Program-made: the position numbers and the translations under genes
Assembly: GCF_000761245.1 (NCBI RefSeq)
Contig: NZ_AWOR01000001.1
Span: forward strand, 558,001 to 622,000
Source of the DNA: Comamonas testosteroni
GTDB taxonomy: Bacteria; Pseudomonadota; Gammaproteobacteria; Burkholderiales; Burkholderiaceae_C
Reading direction: 5' to 3'
Length of the DNA: 64,000 bases
Notes under the pieces: generated by a model
What the model was told of the DNA's origin: nothing
The model's database searches: none
What the model saw: the letters and a program-made list of their open reading frames with translations, nothing else
Shown: piece after piece, positions 25,619 to 35,886 of the stretch
How the letters are laid out: each line of letters begins with the position of its first letter
How positions within the stretch are numbered: the stretch's first letter is position 1

Positions 25619-26302
25619 ATGACTACTGAAAACCATAGCGCCCGGCGACCACGCCGCTTCGATCTGATTGCATTTGACTGGGATGGGACCGTGGCGGACT
25701 CCACGGCCATCATCAGTCGCAGCATCCAGGAGGCGGTGCGTGATGTGGGCGGCACCGTACCCAGCGACGAGCAGGCTGCCTATGTGATCGGCATGGCGCT
25801 GATGCCAGCCCTGGCCCGTGCGGCACCCGATGTGCCGCCCGAAAAATATCCTGAGCTGGCCAATCGCTATCGCTTTCACTTCTTCAAGCATCAGGACGAT
25901 ATCTGCGTGTTTGACGGCATCCTGCCGCTGCTTGCCGAGCTGCGCGAGCGCGGCCACTGGCTGACCGTGGCCACGGGCAAGAGTCGCATGGGGCTCAACC
26001 ATGCGCTGCAGGACCCGCAGCTCAAGGGATTGTTCGACGGTTCGCGCACGGCCGATGAGACCGCCGGCAAGCCCAGTCCGCTGATGTTGCACGAGTTGAT
26101 GGCCGAATTCGGTGTGGAGCCCGAGCGGACACTGATGATTGGCGACACCACGCACGATTTGCAGATGGCGCAGAACGCCGGCTGTGCCTGTGTGGGGGTT
26201 TCCTATGGTGCCCATGCTCCCGACGGCTTCTCCCAGTTCAATCCGCTGTTCGTGGCCGACTCCGCAGCGCAGCTGCGGGCCTGGTTGCTGGCCAACGCGT
26301 GA
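25619..26302 (+). CDS. HAD-superfamily hydrolase (phosphoglycolate phosphatase-like)
   Basis: A 227-residue cytosolic phosphatase of HAD subfamily IA. The nucleophile loop is FDWDGTVADS, motif II is VATGKSRMG (Thr), and motif IV is MIGDTTHDLQMA; a helical cap lies between. Substrate is unknown; similarity to Gph-type enzymes is general. It follows rluC by 9 bases and its TGA stop overlaps the next GTG start (GTGA), so translational coupling is likely. Confidence 0.88.
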   Translation: MTTENHSARRPRRFDLIAFDWDGTVADSTAIISRSIQEAVRDVGGTVPSDEQAAYVIGMALMPALARAAPDVPPEKYPELANRYRFHFFKHQDDICVFDGILPLLAELRERGHWLTVATGKSRMGLNHALQDPQLKGLFDGSRTADETAGKPSPLMLHELMAEFGVEPERTLMIGDTTHDLQMAQNAGCACVGVSYGAHAPDGFSQFNPLFVADSAAQLRAWLLANA

Positions 26303-26676
26303 AGGCCGCCATGACGCAGACCGTGGAGTTGTGCGCCAGTGCCGATCTGGTCGACGGCGGCCGGGCTGTGGGCTTTGACGTGCGGTATGCCGGGCAGGGC
26401 AGCCGCGCTTTTGCGATTCGCTACCAGGGGCAGGTCTATGCCTATCTGAATCGCTGCAGCCATATTCCCATGGAAATGGACTACCAGGAAGGTCAGTTTT
26501 TTGACGATTCCGGTCGCTGGCTGTTGTGTTCTACCCACGGAGCTGCCTATGAACCTGACAGCGGTGCCTGCGCTGGCGGTCCTTGCCGTGGCGGGCTGGT
26601 AAAAATCGCCTTGAGCGAAAGCGATGGCGTGGTGCGCTGGCATACTGGGCCACAACTGAAACCTCCAGAGTTTTGA
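26299..26676 (+). CDS. Rieske [2Fe-2S] ferredoxin-type protein
   Basis: A 125-residue stand-alone Rieske protein. The cluster ligands are CSH near residue 52 and CSTHGAAYEP near residue 79 (Cys-x-His and Cys-x2-His). There is no membrane anchor or oxygenase domain, so it probably passes single electrons to an unknown partner. The GTG start at 26299 overlaps the previous stop by 4 bases; an ATG four codons later is an alternative. It lies in a fixed betaproteobacterial context between a HAD phosphatase and sppA. Confidence 0.87.
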   Translation: MKAAMTQTVELCASADLVDGGRAVGFDVRYAGQGSRAFAIRYQGQVYAYLNRCSHIPMEMDYQEGQFFDDSGRWLLCSTHGAAYEPDSGACAGGPCRGGLVKIALSESDGVVRWHTGPQLKPPEF

Positions 26677-26677
26677 G

Positions 26678-27730
26678 ATGAGTTCCCCAAACACCCCTGA
26701 CAACCATGATTCCCAGCAGCATGTGACGCCGGGCGCGGACCTGTGGTCCAAGGCTTCTGCCACATCCGCCGAGGCGCCGGCCGCAGCCAAGGTCTCCGGG
26801 AATGGAGGCTGGGAGCGCGATGTGCTGGAAAAGCTGGTGTTTGCTTCCATCAAGGAGCAGCGAGCAGCACGGCGCTGGCGCTTTTTCAGCCGTCTGCTGT
26901 GGTCCGTAGTGGTGCTGCTGGTGCTGTGGGCGGTGTTCTTCAAGGATACGGCCACCAAGACCAGCACCTCACCCCATACAGCGGTGGTGGAGATCAAGGG
27001 CGAGATCGCCTCGGGAGCGGATGCCAGTGCCGAGTTCGTGGTGGCCGCCATGCGCAGTGCCTTTGAGGATTCGGGCTCGCGCGCCGTGGTGCTGCTGATT
27101 AACTCGCCCGGCGGTAGCCCCGTGCAGGCAGGCATCATCAACGACGAGATGACACGTCTCAAGGCCAAGTACAACAAGCCTCTGTATGCGGTGGTCGAAG
27201 AGTCCTGCGCCTCGGCGGCCTACTACATCGCGGCGGCGGCCGACGAGATTTTTGTCGACAAGGCCAGCATCGTGGGCAGCATCGGCGTGCTCATGGACGG
27301 TTTCGGCTTCACAGGGGTGATGGACAAGGTGGGAGTGGAGCGCCGCCTGCTGACGGCTGGCGAGAACAAGGGCTTTCTCGATCCGTTCAGCCCCATGTCG
27401 GCGCAGCAAAAGGAATTTGCGCTGCAGATGCTGGAGCAGATTCACCAGCAGTTCATCGGCGTGGTCAAGGCCGGTCGTGGCGACCGCCTGCATGAAACCC
27501 CCGAAATGTTCAGCGGACTGTTCTGGACCGGCCAGCAGGCCGTGGAGCTGGGTCTGGCCGACAAGCTGGGCAGCCTCGACTTTGTGGCGCGTGAAGTGGT
27601 CAAGGCCGAGGAAGTCATCGACTACACCCGCCGCGACAATGTGGCCGAACGTCTGGCTAAGCGATTTGGTGCGGCCATCGGCGAGGGATCGGTAAAAGCC
27701 ATGCGCGGGCTGGTGCCCAGCATTCGCTGA
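26678..27730 (+). CDS. sppA: Signal peptide peptidase SppA (S49 family)
   Basis: A 350-residue inner-membrane serine protease that degrades cleaved signal peptides. The half-size form has one span near residues 72-90 (LLWSVVVLLVLWAVFF) after a soluble N-terminus. The catalytic serine is in EESCASAAYYIA and the general-base lysine in VDKASIVGSIGVLM; the oxyanion segment LLINSPGGSP precedes them. The start follows the Rieske stop by one base. It is the last gene of the rluC operon and is closed by a strong terminator. Confidence 0.93.
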   Translation: MSSPNTPDNHDSQQHVTPGADLWSKASATSAEAPAAAKVSGNGGWERDVLEKLVFASIKEQRAARRWRFFSRLLWSVVVLLVLWAVFFKDTATKTSTSPHTAVVEIKGEIASGADASAEFVVAAMRSAFEDSGSRAVVLLINSPGGSPVQAGIINDEMTRLKAKYNKPLYAVVEESCASAAYYIAAAADEIFVDKASIVGSIGVLMDGFGFTGVMDKVGVERRLLTAGENKGFLDPFSPMSAQQKEFALQMLEQIHQQFIGVVKAGRGDRLHETPEMFSGLFWTGQQAVELGLADKLGSLDFVAREVVKAEEVIDYTRRDNVAERLAKRFGAAIGEGSVKAMRGLVPSIR

Positions 27731-27780
27731 TCAAGCATCAGAGAGGCGTTAACCTTTTCTGGATAAATGCCAGTAGCTAT

Positions 27781-27813
27781 AAAAAAGCCTGCGGTTTGGC
27801 CGCAGGCTTTTTT
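27781..27813. terminator. Bidirectional intrinsic terminator
   Basis: A symmetric hairpin: AAAAAAGCCTGCGG (27781-27794) pairs with CCGCAGGCTTTTTT (27800-27813) around a 5-nt loop. It separates the convergent sppA and methylase genes and has a T-tract on both strands. Confidence 0.92.
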
Positions 27814-27825
27814 GTTTATTGGCGC

Positions 27826-28614
27826 TCAACGGCCTATGGCAAACACCACCGGCGTGCGGTTGTCGGGTGGTGCATTGCGCTGGCGCCATTCGCGCACCAG
27901 ATGGCTTTCAATGCGCGCCGTCTCCAGCGTCAATCCGCTGGCCAGGGCCAGCCTGGTATTTGGTTGCAAGGTTTGCAGCAACGCCTGCCAGAGGGCTGCA
28001 TTGCGGTAAGGCGTCTCGATGAACTGCTGGGTCTGGCCGTGACGCAGGGCCAGGCTCTCCAGTTCCTTGATGCGGGCCGTGCGCTCAGCACCATCCTGAG
28101 GCACATAGCCGACAAAGGCGAAATTCTGGCCGTTGAGGCCGCTGGCTGCCAGGCCCAGCAGCAGCGAGACCGGCCCCGTCAGCGGCACGACGCGAATGCC
28201 CAGATCATGGGCGGCACGCACGATGGAGCTGCCGGGGTCGGCCACGGCGGGCATGCCCGCCTCGCTGATCAAGCCCATGTCCTGCCCGGCCAGTGCTGGT
28301 GCCAGCAGGGGTTTAGAGTCGAAGACGGCGCCGCCCTTGTTGCCGTGGTCGCCTTTTTTGTGGGCTTCGCGTGGCAGCTCGGCAATGTTCTGGGCCTGCA
28401 GCGGCGCAGCCAGCGGGAACAAGGCGTCGATGCGCTTGAGATAGGCGCGGGCCGTCTTGGCGTTTTCGCTGATCCAGTGAGTCAGAGAGGCGGCGCGGCG
28501 CAGTGTGCCCTCGGGCAGCACCTCGGTCAGCGCTGTTTGGCTTTCGCAGCCGAAATCGAGTGGGGCGGGCACCAGATAAAGGGTGCCTGCTTTGCTTTTA
28601 GATGTGTCGCTCAT
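27826..28614 (-). CDS. SAM-dependent methyltransferase of the tetrapyrrole-methylase/RsmI family
   Basis: A 262-residue protein with the TP-methylase fold seen in RsmI, the 16S rRNA C1402 2'-O-methyltransferase. The SAM-binding segments are GLISEAGMPAVADPGSSIV and VVPLTGPVSLLLGLAASGL, and NFAFVGYVPQ follows. The N-terminus (TLYLVPAPLDFG) differs from true RsmI (which has GTLYVVATPIGNL), so it is a paralogue and the substrate is uncertain. Its start overlaps the stop of the Maf gene (ATGA), so the two are coupled. Confidence 0.85.
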   Translation of the reverse strand: MSDTSKSKAGTLYLVPAPLDFGCESQTALTEVLPEGTLRRAASLTHWISENAKTARAYLKRIDALFPLAAPLQAQNIAELPREAHKKGDHGNKGGAVFDSKPLLAPALAGQDMGLISEAGMPAVADPGSSIVRAAHDLGIRVVPLTGPVSLLLGLAASGLNGQNFAFVGYVPQDGAERTARIKELESLALRHGQTQQFIETPYRNAALWQALLQTLQPNTRLALASGLTLETARIESHLVREWRQRNAPPDNRTPVVFAIGR

Positions 28615-29219
28615 GGCAGAACCACTCCTGAGGCACGCAGCAACTGGCAGGTGCGGATCAGCGGCAGGCCTATCAGTGCCGTGGGGTCGTCGCTGACGAT
28701 GGCATCCAGAAGGGCAATGCCCAGGCCTTCGCTCTTGGCCGAGCCTGCGCAGTCATAGGGCTGCTCGGCGCGCAGGTAGCGCTCGATCTCAAGGTCGTTC
28801 AGTTCGCGAAAGCGCACTTGCACCGTGACCACGCTGGATTCCGTGAAGCCGGTTTCGGTACAGCTCACGCAGACGCCGGTGTGGAAATTCATCTGGCGGC
28901 CGCTCATCTGGCGCAGCTGTTCGGTGGCTCGCTCGTGGGTGCCAGGCTTGGACAGGGGCTGCCCGTCTAGCTCGGGCACCTGATCGGAGCCGATCACAAT
29001 GGCGCCGGGGTGCAACTGGGCCACGGCCTGCGCCTTGGCTACGGCCAGACGCAGACTCAGGTCGTGGGGTGTTTCGCCGCTGAGCGGGGTTTCATCCACT
29101 TCGGGAGACACTGTCTCGAACGGCAGTTGCAGGCGGCTGAGCAGCTCACGGCGGTAGCGCGAGGTGGAGCCAAGAATCAATGGACGCTCAAGTCGTCCGG
29201 CAATCAATAAGTCGGGCAT
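28611..29219 (-). CDS. maf: Maf-family nucleoside triphosphate pyrophosphatase (YceF type)
   Basis: A 202-residue house-cleaning enzyme that hydrolyses non-canonical NTPs to NMPs; the YceF group prefers 7-methyl-GTP. The start LILGSTSRYRRELLSRL, IVIGSDQVPELDG and SGRQMNFHTGV are Maf hallmarks, and CAGSAKSEGLG is the conserved late motif. It diverges from yceD-rpmF, as yceF does in E. coli, which supports the YceF assignment. It overlaps the downstream methylase gene by 4 bases. Confidence 0.92.
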   Translation of the reverse strand: MPDLLIAGRLERPLILGSTSRYRRELLSRLQLPFETVSPEVDETPLSGETPHDLSLRLAVAKAQAVAQLHPGAIVIGSDQVPELDGQPLSKPGTHERATEQLRQMSGRQMNFHTGVCVSCTETGFTESSVVTVQVRFRELNDLEIERYLRAEQPYDCAGSAKSEGLGIALLDAIVSDDPTALIGLPLIRTCQLLRASGVVLP

Positions 29220-29244
29220 TGCGGGATTCTCTTACACTGGCTGC

Positions 29245-29799
29245 ATGAGCAAGGATTTTTCTGCGACCCGGCTGGACGTGCGTGCTTTCGCGCAGGCTGC
29301 AGGTCATCTGCATGGTCAGGCACCATTGTCGGACTTCAAGCGTCTGGCGGCCGATGCGTTGGCGATTACTGGCGAGCAGCCCCTGGTGCGCTGGGAAGCT
29401 GAAGGCGAGCTGGTGGAGCAAAAAGGCGGCAGCGGCCATGTGTGGCTGCACCTGAGTGCCGAGGTGGCTTTGCCGCTGACCTGTCAGCGCTGCTTGACCG
29501 CGGCCGATATTCCCCTTTACGTGGATCGGTCATTTCGCTTCGTTCCGGACGAAGCGACGGCAGAGCTGGAAGATGACGACAGCGATGAGGATGTGCTGGC
29601 ATTGAGCAGCGAGTTCAATCTGCTGGAGTTGATCGAGGACGAGTTGCTGATGGAAGTGCCTGTAGTGCCTCGCCATGAGGTCTGCCCGGTCCCCGTCAAG
29701 CTAGAAGTCAGCGATGACGCCTTCGAGCAGGCCAATGAGCAAAAGGAAAACCCTTTTGCCGTGCTGCAATCTCTCAATGTAGGCAAGTCTGCCGACTGA
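29245..29799 (+). CDS. yceD: YceD family protein (DUF177), 23S rRNA accumulation protein
   Basis: A 184-residue protein of the YceD/DUF177 family, linked to 23S rRNA accumulation and ribosome biogenesis. The family core is the pair LTCQRCLTAAD and EVCPVPVK-like cysteine region, with acidic DDDSDEDVLALSSEFNLLELIEDELL between. I chose the ATG at 29245 (MSKDFSATRLD) because it begins the conserved domain; the longer upstream frame overlaps the divergent maf gene. It precedes rpmF in the conserved order. Confidence 0.92.
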   Translation: MSKDFSATRLDVRAFAQAAGHLHGQAPLSDFKRLAADALAITGEQPLVRWEAEGELVEQKGGSGHVWLHLSAEVALPLTCQRCLTAADIPLYVDRSFRFVPDEATAELEDDDSDEDVLALSSEFNLLELIEDELLMEVPVVPRHEVCPVPVKLEVSDDAFEQANEQKENPFAVLQSLNVGKSAD

Positions 29800-29857
29800 T
29801 CCATCCCATGGCACGGTGGGGATTTGATTTTGCCTGGGCCGCGAAAAGCGTTTGCGC

Positions 29858-29863
29858 TATAAT
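29858..29863 (+). promoter_or_regulatory. Candidate -10 element of the rpmF promoter
   Basis: A perfect TATAAT lies 172 bases before the rpmF ATG. The best -35 (TTGCCT at 29830-29835) is 22 bases away, too far for a standard promoter, so only the -10 is offered. A long leader of about 165 nt would follow. Confidence 0.4.
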
Positions 29864-30034
29864 CGTGAGCTTCGCGCGAAACCCCCTCGTGTCTTTAATG
29901 GGCTGATCGCGTTTTTTTAGGACTTGCACGGACAAGGGCGCTCTCTCGCTGAGTGCGTCGAAAGGCAGAGTTTTTTGCCCGGTCTTGCTGTGTGGGTCGT
30001 GTTACCAACCCTTTCAAGATACACAGGAGCCATC

Positions 30035-30217
30035 ATGGCTGTTCAGCAAAACAAGAAGTCTCCCTCCAAGCGCGGCATGCACCGTTCGCACAACGCACTG
30101 AATGTGCCTGGCATCGCTGTTGAAGCCACTACCGGCGAGACACACCTGCGCCACCACATCAGCCCCAACGGCGTGTACCGTGGCCGTCAAGTGCTGAAGA
30201 ACAAGTCCGAAGCCTAA
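30035..30217 (+). CDS. rpmF: 50S ribosomal protein L32
   Basis: A 60-residue ribosomal protein, [20 protein letters not shown] at the N-terminus, the usual L32 start, and [16 protein letters not shown] at the end. The ribosome site AGGAGC precedes the ATG at 30035. It sits between yceD and plsX as in most Proteobacteria, tying ribosome synthesis to lipid synthesis. A strong terminator follows, so plsX and the fab genes must rely on read-through or their own promoter. Confidence 0.98.
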   Translation: MAVQQNKKSPSKRGMHRSHNALNVPGIAVEATTGETHLRHHISPNGVYRGRQVLKNKSEA

Positions 30218-30234
30218 GCGACGACTGCATTCGC

Positions 30235-30275
30235 AAAGCCTGTTGCTACATTTTTTGTAGCAGCAGGCTTTTGTT
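30235..30275 (+). terminator. Intrinsic terminator after rpmF
   Basis: AAAGCCTGTTGCTACA (30235-30250) pairs with TGTAGCAGCAGGCTTT (30256-30271), one G-U pair, 5-nt loop, then T-rich sequence. A second perfect palindrome, GCCTGTCATGACAGGC, follows at 30297-30312. Confidence 0.85.
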
Positions 30276-30414
30276 TTTATGGAAGATATTTGCAAAGCCT
30301 GTCATGACAGGCCTTGCTGCAAAATCTCAACGCTGGTTTTGCAAATAGCTTCTGTTGTGGTCCTCGGATCCTTCAATTCATCATCCCAAGCCTAATTGGA
30401 TTTGTCAGTCGCCC

Positions 30415-31455
30415 ATGATTAATTTGGCTGTTGACTGCATGGGGGGCGACCATGGCCCCCGCGTCACGCTGGCCGCGTGCCGTCAGTTTCTGAATTCACA
30501 CCCCGATGCGCATCTGCTGCTGGTCGGCAAGGCCGAGGAGTTGGCCGGCTTCAAGCATGAGCGCGTGACCATTGTTCCCGCCACGGAGGTGGTGAGCATG
30601 GATGATCCCGTGGAAATAGCTCTGCGCAAGAAAAAGGACTCGTCCATGCGCGTGGCCGTGCAGCAGGTCAAGAATGGTGCGGCTCAGGCTGCAGTGTCGG
30701 CGGGCAATACCGGGGCGCTGATGGCGATCTCGCGCTATCTGCTCAAGACGCTGGATGGCATTGACCGTCCTGCCATTGCCTTTGGTTTGCCCAACGCCAA
30801 GGGTAGCGACACCACCATGTTGGACCTGGGGGCCAATGTGGACTGCACGGCGGAGCATCTGCTTCAGTTTGCGGTCATGGGCTCGGCCCTGGTGTCGGCG
30901 CTCAAGAACACGGAGGCGCCCAGCGTCGGCCTGCTCAACATCGGTGAAGAGCTGATCAAGGGCAGTGAAGTCATCAAGCGTGCGGGAGAGCTGCTGCGCG
31001 CTGCAGGCGATGCGGGCAACCTCAACTTCTACGGCAATGTGGAAGGCAACGACACCTTCAAGGGCGTGGTGGACATTGTCGTGTGCGATGGTTTCGTTGG
31101 TAACGTTGCGCTCAAGACCACCGAGGGAGTCGCCTCGATGATCTCGGGGATTCTCAAGGAAGAGTTCAAGCGCAACATCTTCACCAAGATTGCTGCCATC
31201 ATTGCCTATCCGGTGTTATCTGCGCTGATGAAGCGTGTTGATCACCGTCGTTACAACGGCGCTGCATTGCTGGGTCTGCGCGGGCTGGTCTTCAAAAGCC
31301 ATGGCTCGGCTGATGCAATGGCATTCGAGCATGCTTTGAACCGCGCGTATGATGCGGCACGCAACAACCTGCTTGACCGTGTCCGCAGCCGTATTGCTGC
31401 TGCCGCCCCCTTGTTGCTGGCAGCGCAGACGGAATCTGGAACTTCGGCGCCCTGA
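30415..31455 (+). CDS. plsX: Phosphate acyltransferase PlsX
   Basis: A 346-residue peripheral enzyme that makes acyl-phosphate from acyl-ACP for phospholipid synthesis. It begins [15 protein letters not shown], the family start, and has [21 protein letters not shown] and [15 protein letters not shown] took the ATG at 30415; an upstream frame start adds 20 non-homologous residues. It opens the plsX-fabH-fabD-fabG-acpP-fabF cluster; fabH starts 8 bases after its stop. Confidence 0.96.
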   Translation: MINLAVDCMGGDHGPRVTLAACRQFLNSHPDAHLLLVGKAEELAGFKHERVTIVPATEVVSMDDPVEIALRKKKDSSMRVAVQQVKNGAAQAAVSAGNTGALMAISRYLLKTLDGIDRPAIAFGLPNAKGSDTTMLDLGANVDCTAEHLLQFAVMGSALVSALKNTEAPSVGLLNIGEELIKGSEVIKRAGELLRAAGDAGNLNFYGNVEGNDTFKGVVDIVVCDGFVGNVALKTTEGVASMISGILKEEFKRNIFTKIAAIIAYPVLSALMKRVDHRRYNGAALLGLRGLVFKSHGSADAMAFEHALNRAYDAARNNLLDRVRSRIAAAAPLLLAAQTESGTSAP

Positions 31456-31463
31456 TAGAAGAC

Positions 31464-32444
31464 ATGAGACGCTACGCACGCATCATTGGCACCGGCAGTT
31501 ACCTGCCGCCCCGCCGCCTGACCAATAACGACCTCGCAGCCGAGCTGGCTCAGCGCGGCCTGGAAACCTCGGACGAGTGGATCGTCGAGCGCACCGGCAT
31601 TCGTGCCCGCCACTTTGCCGAGCCCGATGTGACCAGCAGCGACCTGGCTCTTGAGGCCAGCCGCAAGGCCATCGAGGCGGCAGGCATAGAGGCTTCGGAT
31701 ATCGATCTGATCATTGTCGCAACGTCTACTCCGGACATGGTGTTTCCCTCGACGGCCGCCATCCTGCAGCACAAGTTGGGCATCAGCAATGGCTGCCCAG
31801 CCTTCGATGTGCAGGCCGTGTGCAGTGGTTTCGTCTATGCACTGACGGTGGCCGATTCCATGATTCAGACCGGCGCGGCCAAGCGCGTGCTGGTGGTGGG
31901 CTCCGAAGTCTTCAGCCGCATCCTGGATTTCAACGACCGCACGACCTGCGTGCTGTTCGGTGATGGCGCGGGCGCCGTGGTGCTGGAGGCCTCCGACGAG
32001 CCCGGCATTCTGTCCACCGAGCTGCACGCCGATGGCAGCCATGTCGGCATTCTCTGCGTGCCTGGCAATGTCTCCGGCGGCAATGTGCTGGGCGATCCCT
32101 TGCTCAAGATGGATGGTCAGGCTGTCTTCAAGCTGGCGGTGAGCGTGCTGGACAAGGCGGCTCGCTCCGTGCTGGAAAAGGCAGGTCTGACGGATGCCGA
32201 CATTGATTGGCTGATTCCGCATCAGGCCAATATCCGCATCATGCAAAGCACGGCACGAAAGCTCAAGCTGTCCATGGACAAGGTGGTAGTGACCGTCGAT
32301 CAGCATGGCAACACCTCGGCAGCTTCGATTCCTCTGGCACTCGATCACGGTGTGCGCAGTGGACAGGTCAAAAAAGGCCAGACCGTGCTGCTCGAAGGGG
32401 TGGGTGGTGGCTTCACCTGGGGTGCGGTGCTCCTCAAGATGTAG
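31464..32444 (+). CDS. fabH: 3-oxoacyl-[ACP] synthase III (KASIII)
   Basis: A 326-residue condensing enzyme that starts fatty-acid synthesis from acetyl-CoA and malonyl-ACP. The catalytic triad is Cys120 ([13 protein letters not shown]), His253 (IPHQANIRI) and Asn283 (GNTSAAS). The first strand [13 protein letters not shown] is typical. It follows plsX by 8 bases and precedes fabD by 51. Confidence 0.97.
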   Translation: MRRYARIIGTGSYLPPRRLTNNDLAAELAQRGLETSDEWIVERTGIRARHFAEPDVTSSDLALEASRKAIEAAGIEASDIDLIIVATSTPDMVFPSTAAILQHKLGISNGCPAFDVQAVCSGFVYALTVADSMIQTGAAKRVLVVGSEVFSRILDFNDRTTCVLFGDGAGAVVLEASDEPGILSTELHADGSHVGILCVPGNVSGGNVLGDPLLKMDGQAVFKLAVSVLDKAARSVLEKAGLTDADIDWLIPHQANIRIMQSTARKLKLSMDKVVVTVDQHGNTSAASIPLALDHGVRSGQVKKGQTVLLEGVGGGFTWGAVLLKM

Positions 32445-32495
32445 CTGTAGACGCAATATAAATAAGCGTTTCAGGCAATTTTTATACTAAGAAAT

Positions 32496-33440
32496 ATGAA
32501 GAAATTCGCATTTGTATTTCCTGGCCAGGGTTCGCAGTCCGTGGGCATGCTCGATGGCTGGGGGGATCATCCCGTCGTGGCTCAGACCGTGGCCGAAGCC
32601 TCCGAGGCTCTGGGCGAGGGTGTGGGTCTGCTGATCAAGCAAGGTCCCAAGGAAGCTCTGGCGCTGACCACCAATACCCAGCCCGTGATGCTGGTGGCCG
32701 GTGTGGCGGCCTGGCGTGTCTGGCAGGCAGAAGGCGGCGCGCTGCCCGATGCCGTCGCCGGTCACTCCCTGGGCGAGTACTCGGCGCTGGTTGCGTCCGG
32801 TGTGCTGACGCTGGCTCAGGCCGCACCTCTGGTGCGTCTGCGTGCCGCTGCCATGCAGGATGCCGTGCCCGTTGGCACGGGCGGCATGGCTGCCGTGCTG
32901 GCGCTGGATGCCGAAAAGGTCAAGGCAGTCTGTGCCGAAGTGACGGCCCAGCTGGGCGGCGCTGAAGTGGTGGAAGCCGTGAACTTCAACGACCCGGGGC
33001 AGACCGTGATCGCCGGCAGCAAGCTGGCCGTGGAAAAGGCCTGCGAAGCGGTCAAGGCTGCTGGCGCCAAGCGTGCTCTGCCTCTGCCGGTGTCGGCGCC
33101 TTTCCACTCCAGCCTGATGAAGCCTGCTGCTGAAAAGCTCAAGGCTGCGCTGGCTGAGCTGGCACTGGCCGCACCTCAGATTCCCGTCATCAACAATATT
33201 GACGTTACTGTCCAAACGGACGCTGATGCGATTCGCGATGCCCTGTACCGTCAGGCCTTTGGCCCGGTGCGCTGGGTGGAGTGCGTGCAGGCCATCAAGG
33301 CTCGCGGCGTGACCCATATCGTGGAATGTGGGCCCGGCAAGGTGCTGGCCGGCATGGTCAAGCGTATTGACGCCGACCTGACGGGTGTTCCTCTGTTTGA
33401 TACAGCCACCCTGGCTGACGTGAAAGAATTGCTCGCATGA
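32496..33440 (+). CDS. fabD: Malonyl-CoA:ACP transacylase
   Basis: A 314-residue enzyme that loads malonyl groups onto the acyl carrier protein. It starts MKKFAFVFPGQGSQSVGM; the nucleophile is Ser91 in GHSLGEYSALVA, and the catalytic histidine is in SAPFHSSLM. QAFGPVRWVE is near the end. Its stop overlaps the fabG start (ATGA), so the two are coupled. Confidence 0.97.
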   Translation: MKKFAFVFPGQGSQSVGMLDGWGDHPVVAQTVAEASEALGEGVGLLIKQGPKEALALTTNTQPVMLVAGVAAWRVWQAEGGALPDAVAGHSLGEYSALVASGVLTLAQAAPLVRLRAAAMQDAVPVGTGGMAAVLALDAEKVKAVCAEVTAQLGGAEVVEAVNFNDPGQTVIAGSKLAVEKACEAVKAAGAKRALPLPVSAPFHSSLMKPAAEKLKAALAELALAAPQIPVINNIDVTVQTDADAIRDALYRQAFGPVRWVECVQAIKARGVTHIVECGPGKVLAGMVKRIDADLTGVPLFDTATLADVKELLA

Positions 33441-34180
33441 CTGATAACCAGACCAAGCCCCAGGTTGCCCTGGTCACCGGTGCCACCCGTGGCATTGGTG
33501 CCGCCATCGCGCAGGAGCTGGCCTCCAAGGGCTATCAAGTGATTGGCACGGCCACATCGGATGCTGGCGCTGAAAAGATCAGCCAGGCTCTGTCCGCCTT
33601 CGGTGGCCGTGGTGTCACGCTGAACGTGACCGACGGCGCTGCCGTGGATGCTCTGATCGACTCCATCGTCAAGAATGACGGCGGCCTGCATGTGCTGGTC
33701 AACAACGCAGGTATTACCCGCGATACCTTGGCGATGCGCATGAAGGATGACGATTGGGATGCTGTTACCGACACCAATCTGAAGGCTGTTTTCCGAGTCA
33801 GCCGTGCGGCTATTCGTCCCATGATGAAGCAGCGTTTTGGTCGCATCATCAGCATCACCAGCGTGGTTGGTGCCTCGGGTAATGCCGGTCAGGCCAACTA
33901 CGCCGCAGCCAAGGCTGGCGTGGCTGGCATGACCCGTGCTCTGGCCAAAGAGCTGGGCAGCCGCGGCATCACCGTGAACTGTGTGGCTCCCGGCTTCATC
34001 GCCACGGATATGACTGCAGATCTGCCAGAGGCGCAAAAGGCTGCGCTCAAGGCACAGATCGCCATGGGTGATCTGGGGCAGCCCAGCGACATCGCGCATG
34101 CCGTGGCCTATCTGGCTTCTGCTGGTGCCGGCTATGTGACGGGGCAGGAACTGCACGTCAACGGCGGCATGTACATGTAA
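33437..34180 (+). CDS. fabG: 3-oxoacyl-[ACP] reductase
   Basis: A 247-residue short-chain dehydrogenase that performs the NADPH-dependent first reduction of each elongation cycle. The cofactor motif is TGATRGIG, the structural NNAG follows, and the active site holds Tyr155 and Lys159 (NYAAAKAG) with the preceding Ser in ITSVVG. GYVTGQELHVNGGMYM is the typical ending. Confidence 0.97.
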   Translation: MTDNQTKPQVALVTGATRGIGAAIAQELASKGYQVIGTATSDAGAEKISQALSAFGGRGVTLNVTDGAAVDALIDSIVKNDGGLHVLVNNAGITRDTLAMRMKDDDWDAVTDTNLKAVFRVSRAAIRPMMKQRFGRIISITSVVGASGNAGQANYAAAKAGVAGMTRALAKELGSRGITVNCVAPGFIATDMTADLPEAQKAALKAQIAMGDLGQPSDIAHAVAYLASAGAGYVTGQELHVNGGMYM

Positions 34181-34579
<399 letters not shown>

Positions 34580-34615
34580 GGTCTTTTTTCAGCGATCAGT
34601 TAAAGGTTTGAACGC

Positions 34616-35863
34616 ATGAGCCGTCGTCGCGTTGTCGTGACCGGTCTGGGCTGCATCTCCCCCGTGGGTAACACGGTGGGCGAAGCCTGGGCCAATCTTT
34701 TGGCCGGCCAGTCCGGTATTGACCTCATCACCAAGTTCGATGCATCGAACTTCTCCTGCAAGATTGCGGGTGAGGTCAAGGGATTTGATGTGGAGAAGTA
34801 CATGAGCGCCAAAGATGCGCGCTCCATGGATACCTTCATTCATTACGGCATCGCGGCTGCGGAGCAAGCCGTTCTGGACGCAGGCCTGCCCACAGGCGAA
34901 GCCCTGTCCGAAGACCTTGCCACACGCATTGCCTGCGTGATCGGCTCGGGCATTGGCGGCCTGCCGCTGATCGAGAACACTCACGCAGAACTGGCTGCCC
35001 GCGGTCCTCGCCGCATCACGCCGTTCTTCGTGCCTGCTTCCATCATCAACATGGTGGCAGGGCATGTGTCCATGCGATTTGGCTTCAAGGGGCCGAATCT
35101 GTCGATAGTGACAGCCTGCACCACAGGCCTGCACTGCATCGGCGAAGCCGGACGCATGATCGAATACGGCGATGCAGACATCGTCGTGGCCGGTGGCACG
35201 GAAGCCACTGTTTCGCCTCTGGGTGTCGGCGGCTTTGCTGCCATGCGTGCGCTGTCAACGCGCAACGACGACCCCAAGGCTGCCTCGCGCCCCTGGGACA
35301 AGGACCGTGACGGTTTTGTGCTCGGTGAAGGTGCCGGCGTGCTGGTGCTCGAAGAGTACGAACACGCCAAGGCCCGTGGCGCCAAGATTTACGCGGAGCT
35401 GGCAGGCTTTGGCATGAGTGCCGACGCCGGTCACATGACGGCTCCCAATATGGACGGCCCGCGCCGCGCCATGCTCAATGCTCTGCGCAACGCTGGTGTG
35501 AACCAGGATCAGGTCAACTACCTGAATGCGCACGGCACGTCCACGCCCCTGGGCGATGCCAACGAGTCCAACGCCATCAAGGCGGCCATGGGCGAGCACG
35601 CGAAGAAGGGTCTGGTGGTCAGCTCGACCAAGTCCATGACGGGTCACCTGCTGGGTGGCGCTGGTGGTATCGAGAGCGTGTTCACCGTGATGGCGCTGCA
35701 CGACCAGAAGATTCCTCCGACCATCAATTTGGTGAACCAGGATCCCGAGTGCGATCTGGACTATTGCGCCAACATAGCGCGTGACGCCAAGCTGGAGGTC
35801 GCCGTGAAGAACAACTTCGGTTTCGGTGGCACCAACGGCACACTGGTCTTCAAGCGCGTCTGA
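34616..35863 (+). CDS. fabF: 3-oxoacyl-[ACP] synthase II (KASII)
   Basis: A 415-residue condensing enzyme for chain elongation and temperature control of unsaturation. The nucleophile is Cys168 ([14 protein letters not shown]); the two catalytic histidines are in [11 protein letters not shown] and [13 protein letters not shown], and [14 protein letters not shown] ends the fold. It is the last gene of the fab cluster and has a terminator 24 bases after its stop. Confidence 0.97.
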   Translation: MSRRRVVVTGLGCISPVGNTVGEAWANLLAGQSGIDLITKFDASNFSCKIAGEVKGFDVEKYMSAKDARSMDTFIHYGIAAAEQAVLDAGLPTGEALSEDLATRIACVIGSGIGGLPLIENTHAELAARGPRRITPFFVPASIINMVAGHVSMRFGFKGPNLSIVTACTTGLHCIGEAGRMIEYGDADIVVAGGTEATVSPLGVGGFAAMRALSTRNDDPKAASRPWDKDRDGFVLGEGAGVLVLEEYEHAKARGAKIYAELAGFGMSADAGHMTAPNMDGPRRAMLNALRNAGVNQDQVNYLNAHGTSTPLGDANESNAIKAAMGEHAKKGLVVSSTKSMTGHLLGGAGGIESVFTVMALHDQKIPPTINLVNQDPECDLDYCANIARDAKLEVAVKNNFGFGGTNGTLVFKRV

Positions 35864-35886
35864 GTCGCGTCGAGCCGCTTCTGTAC

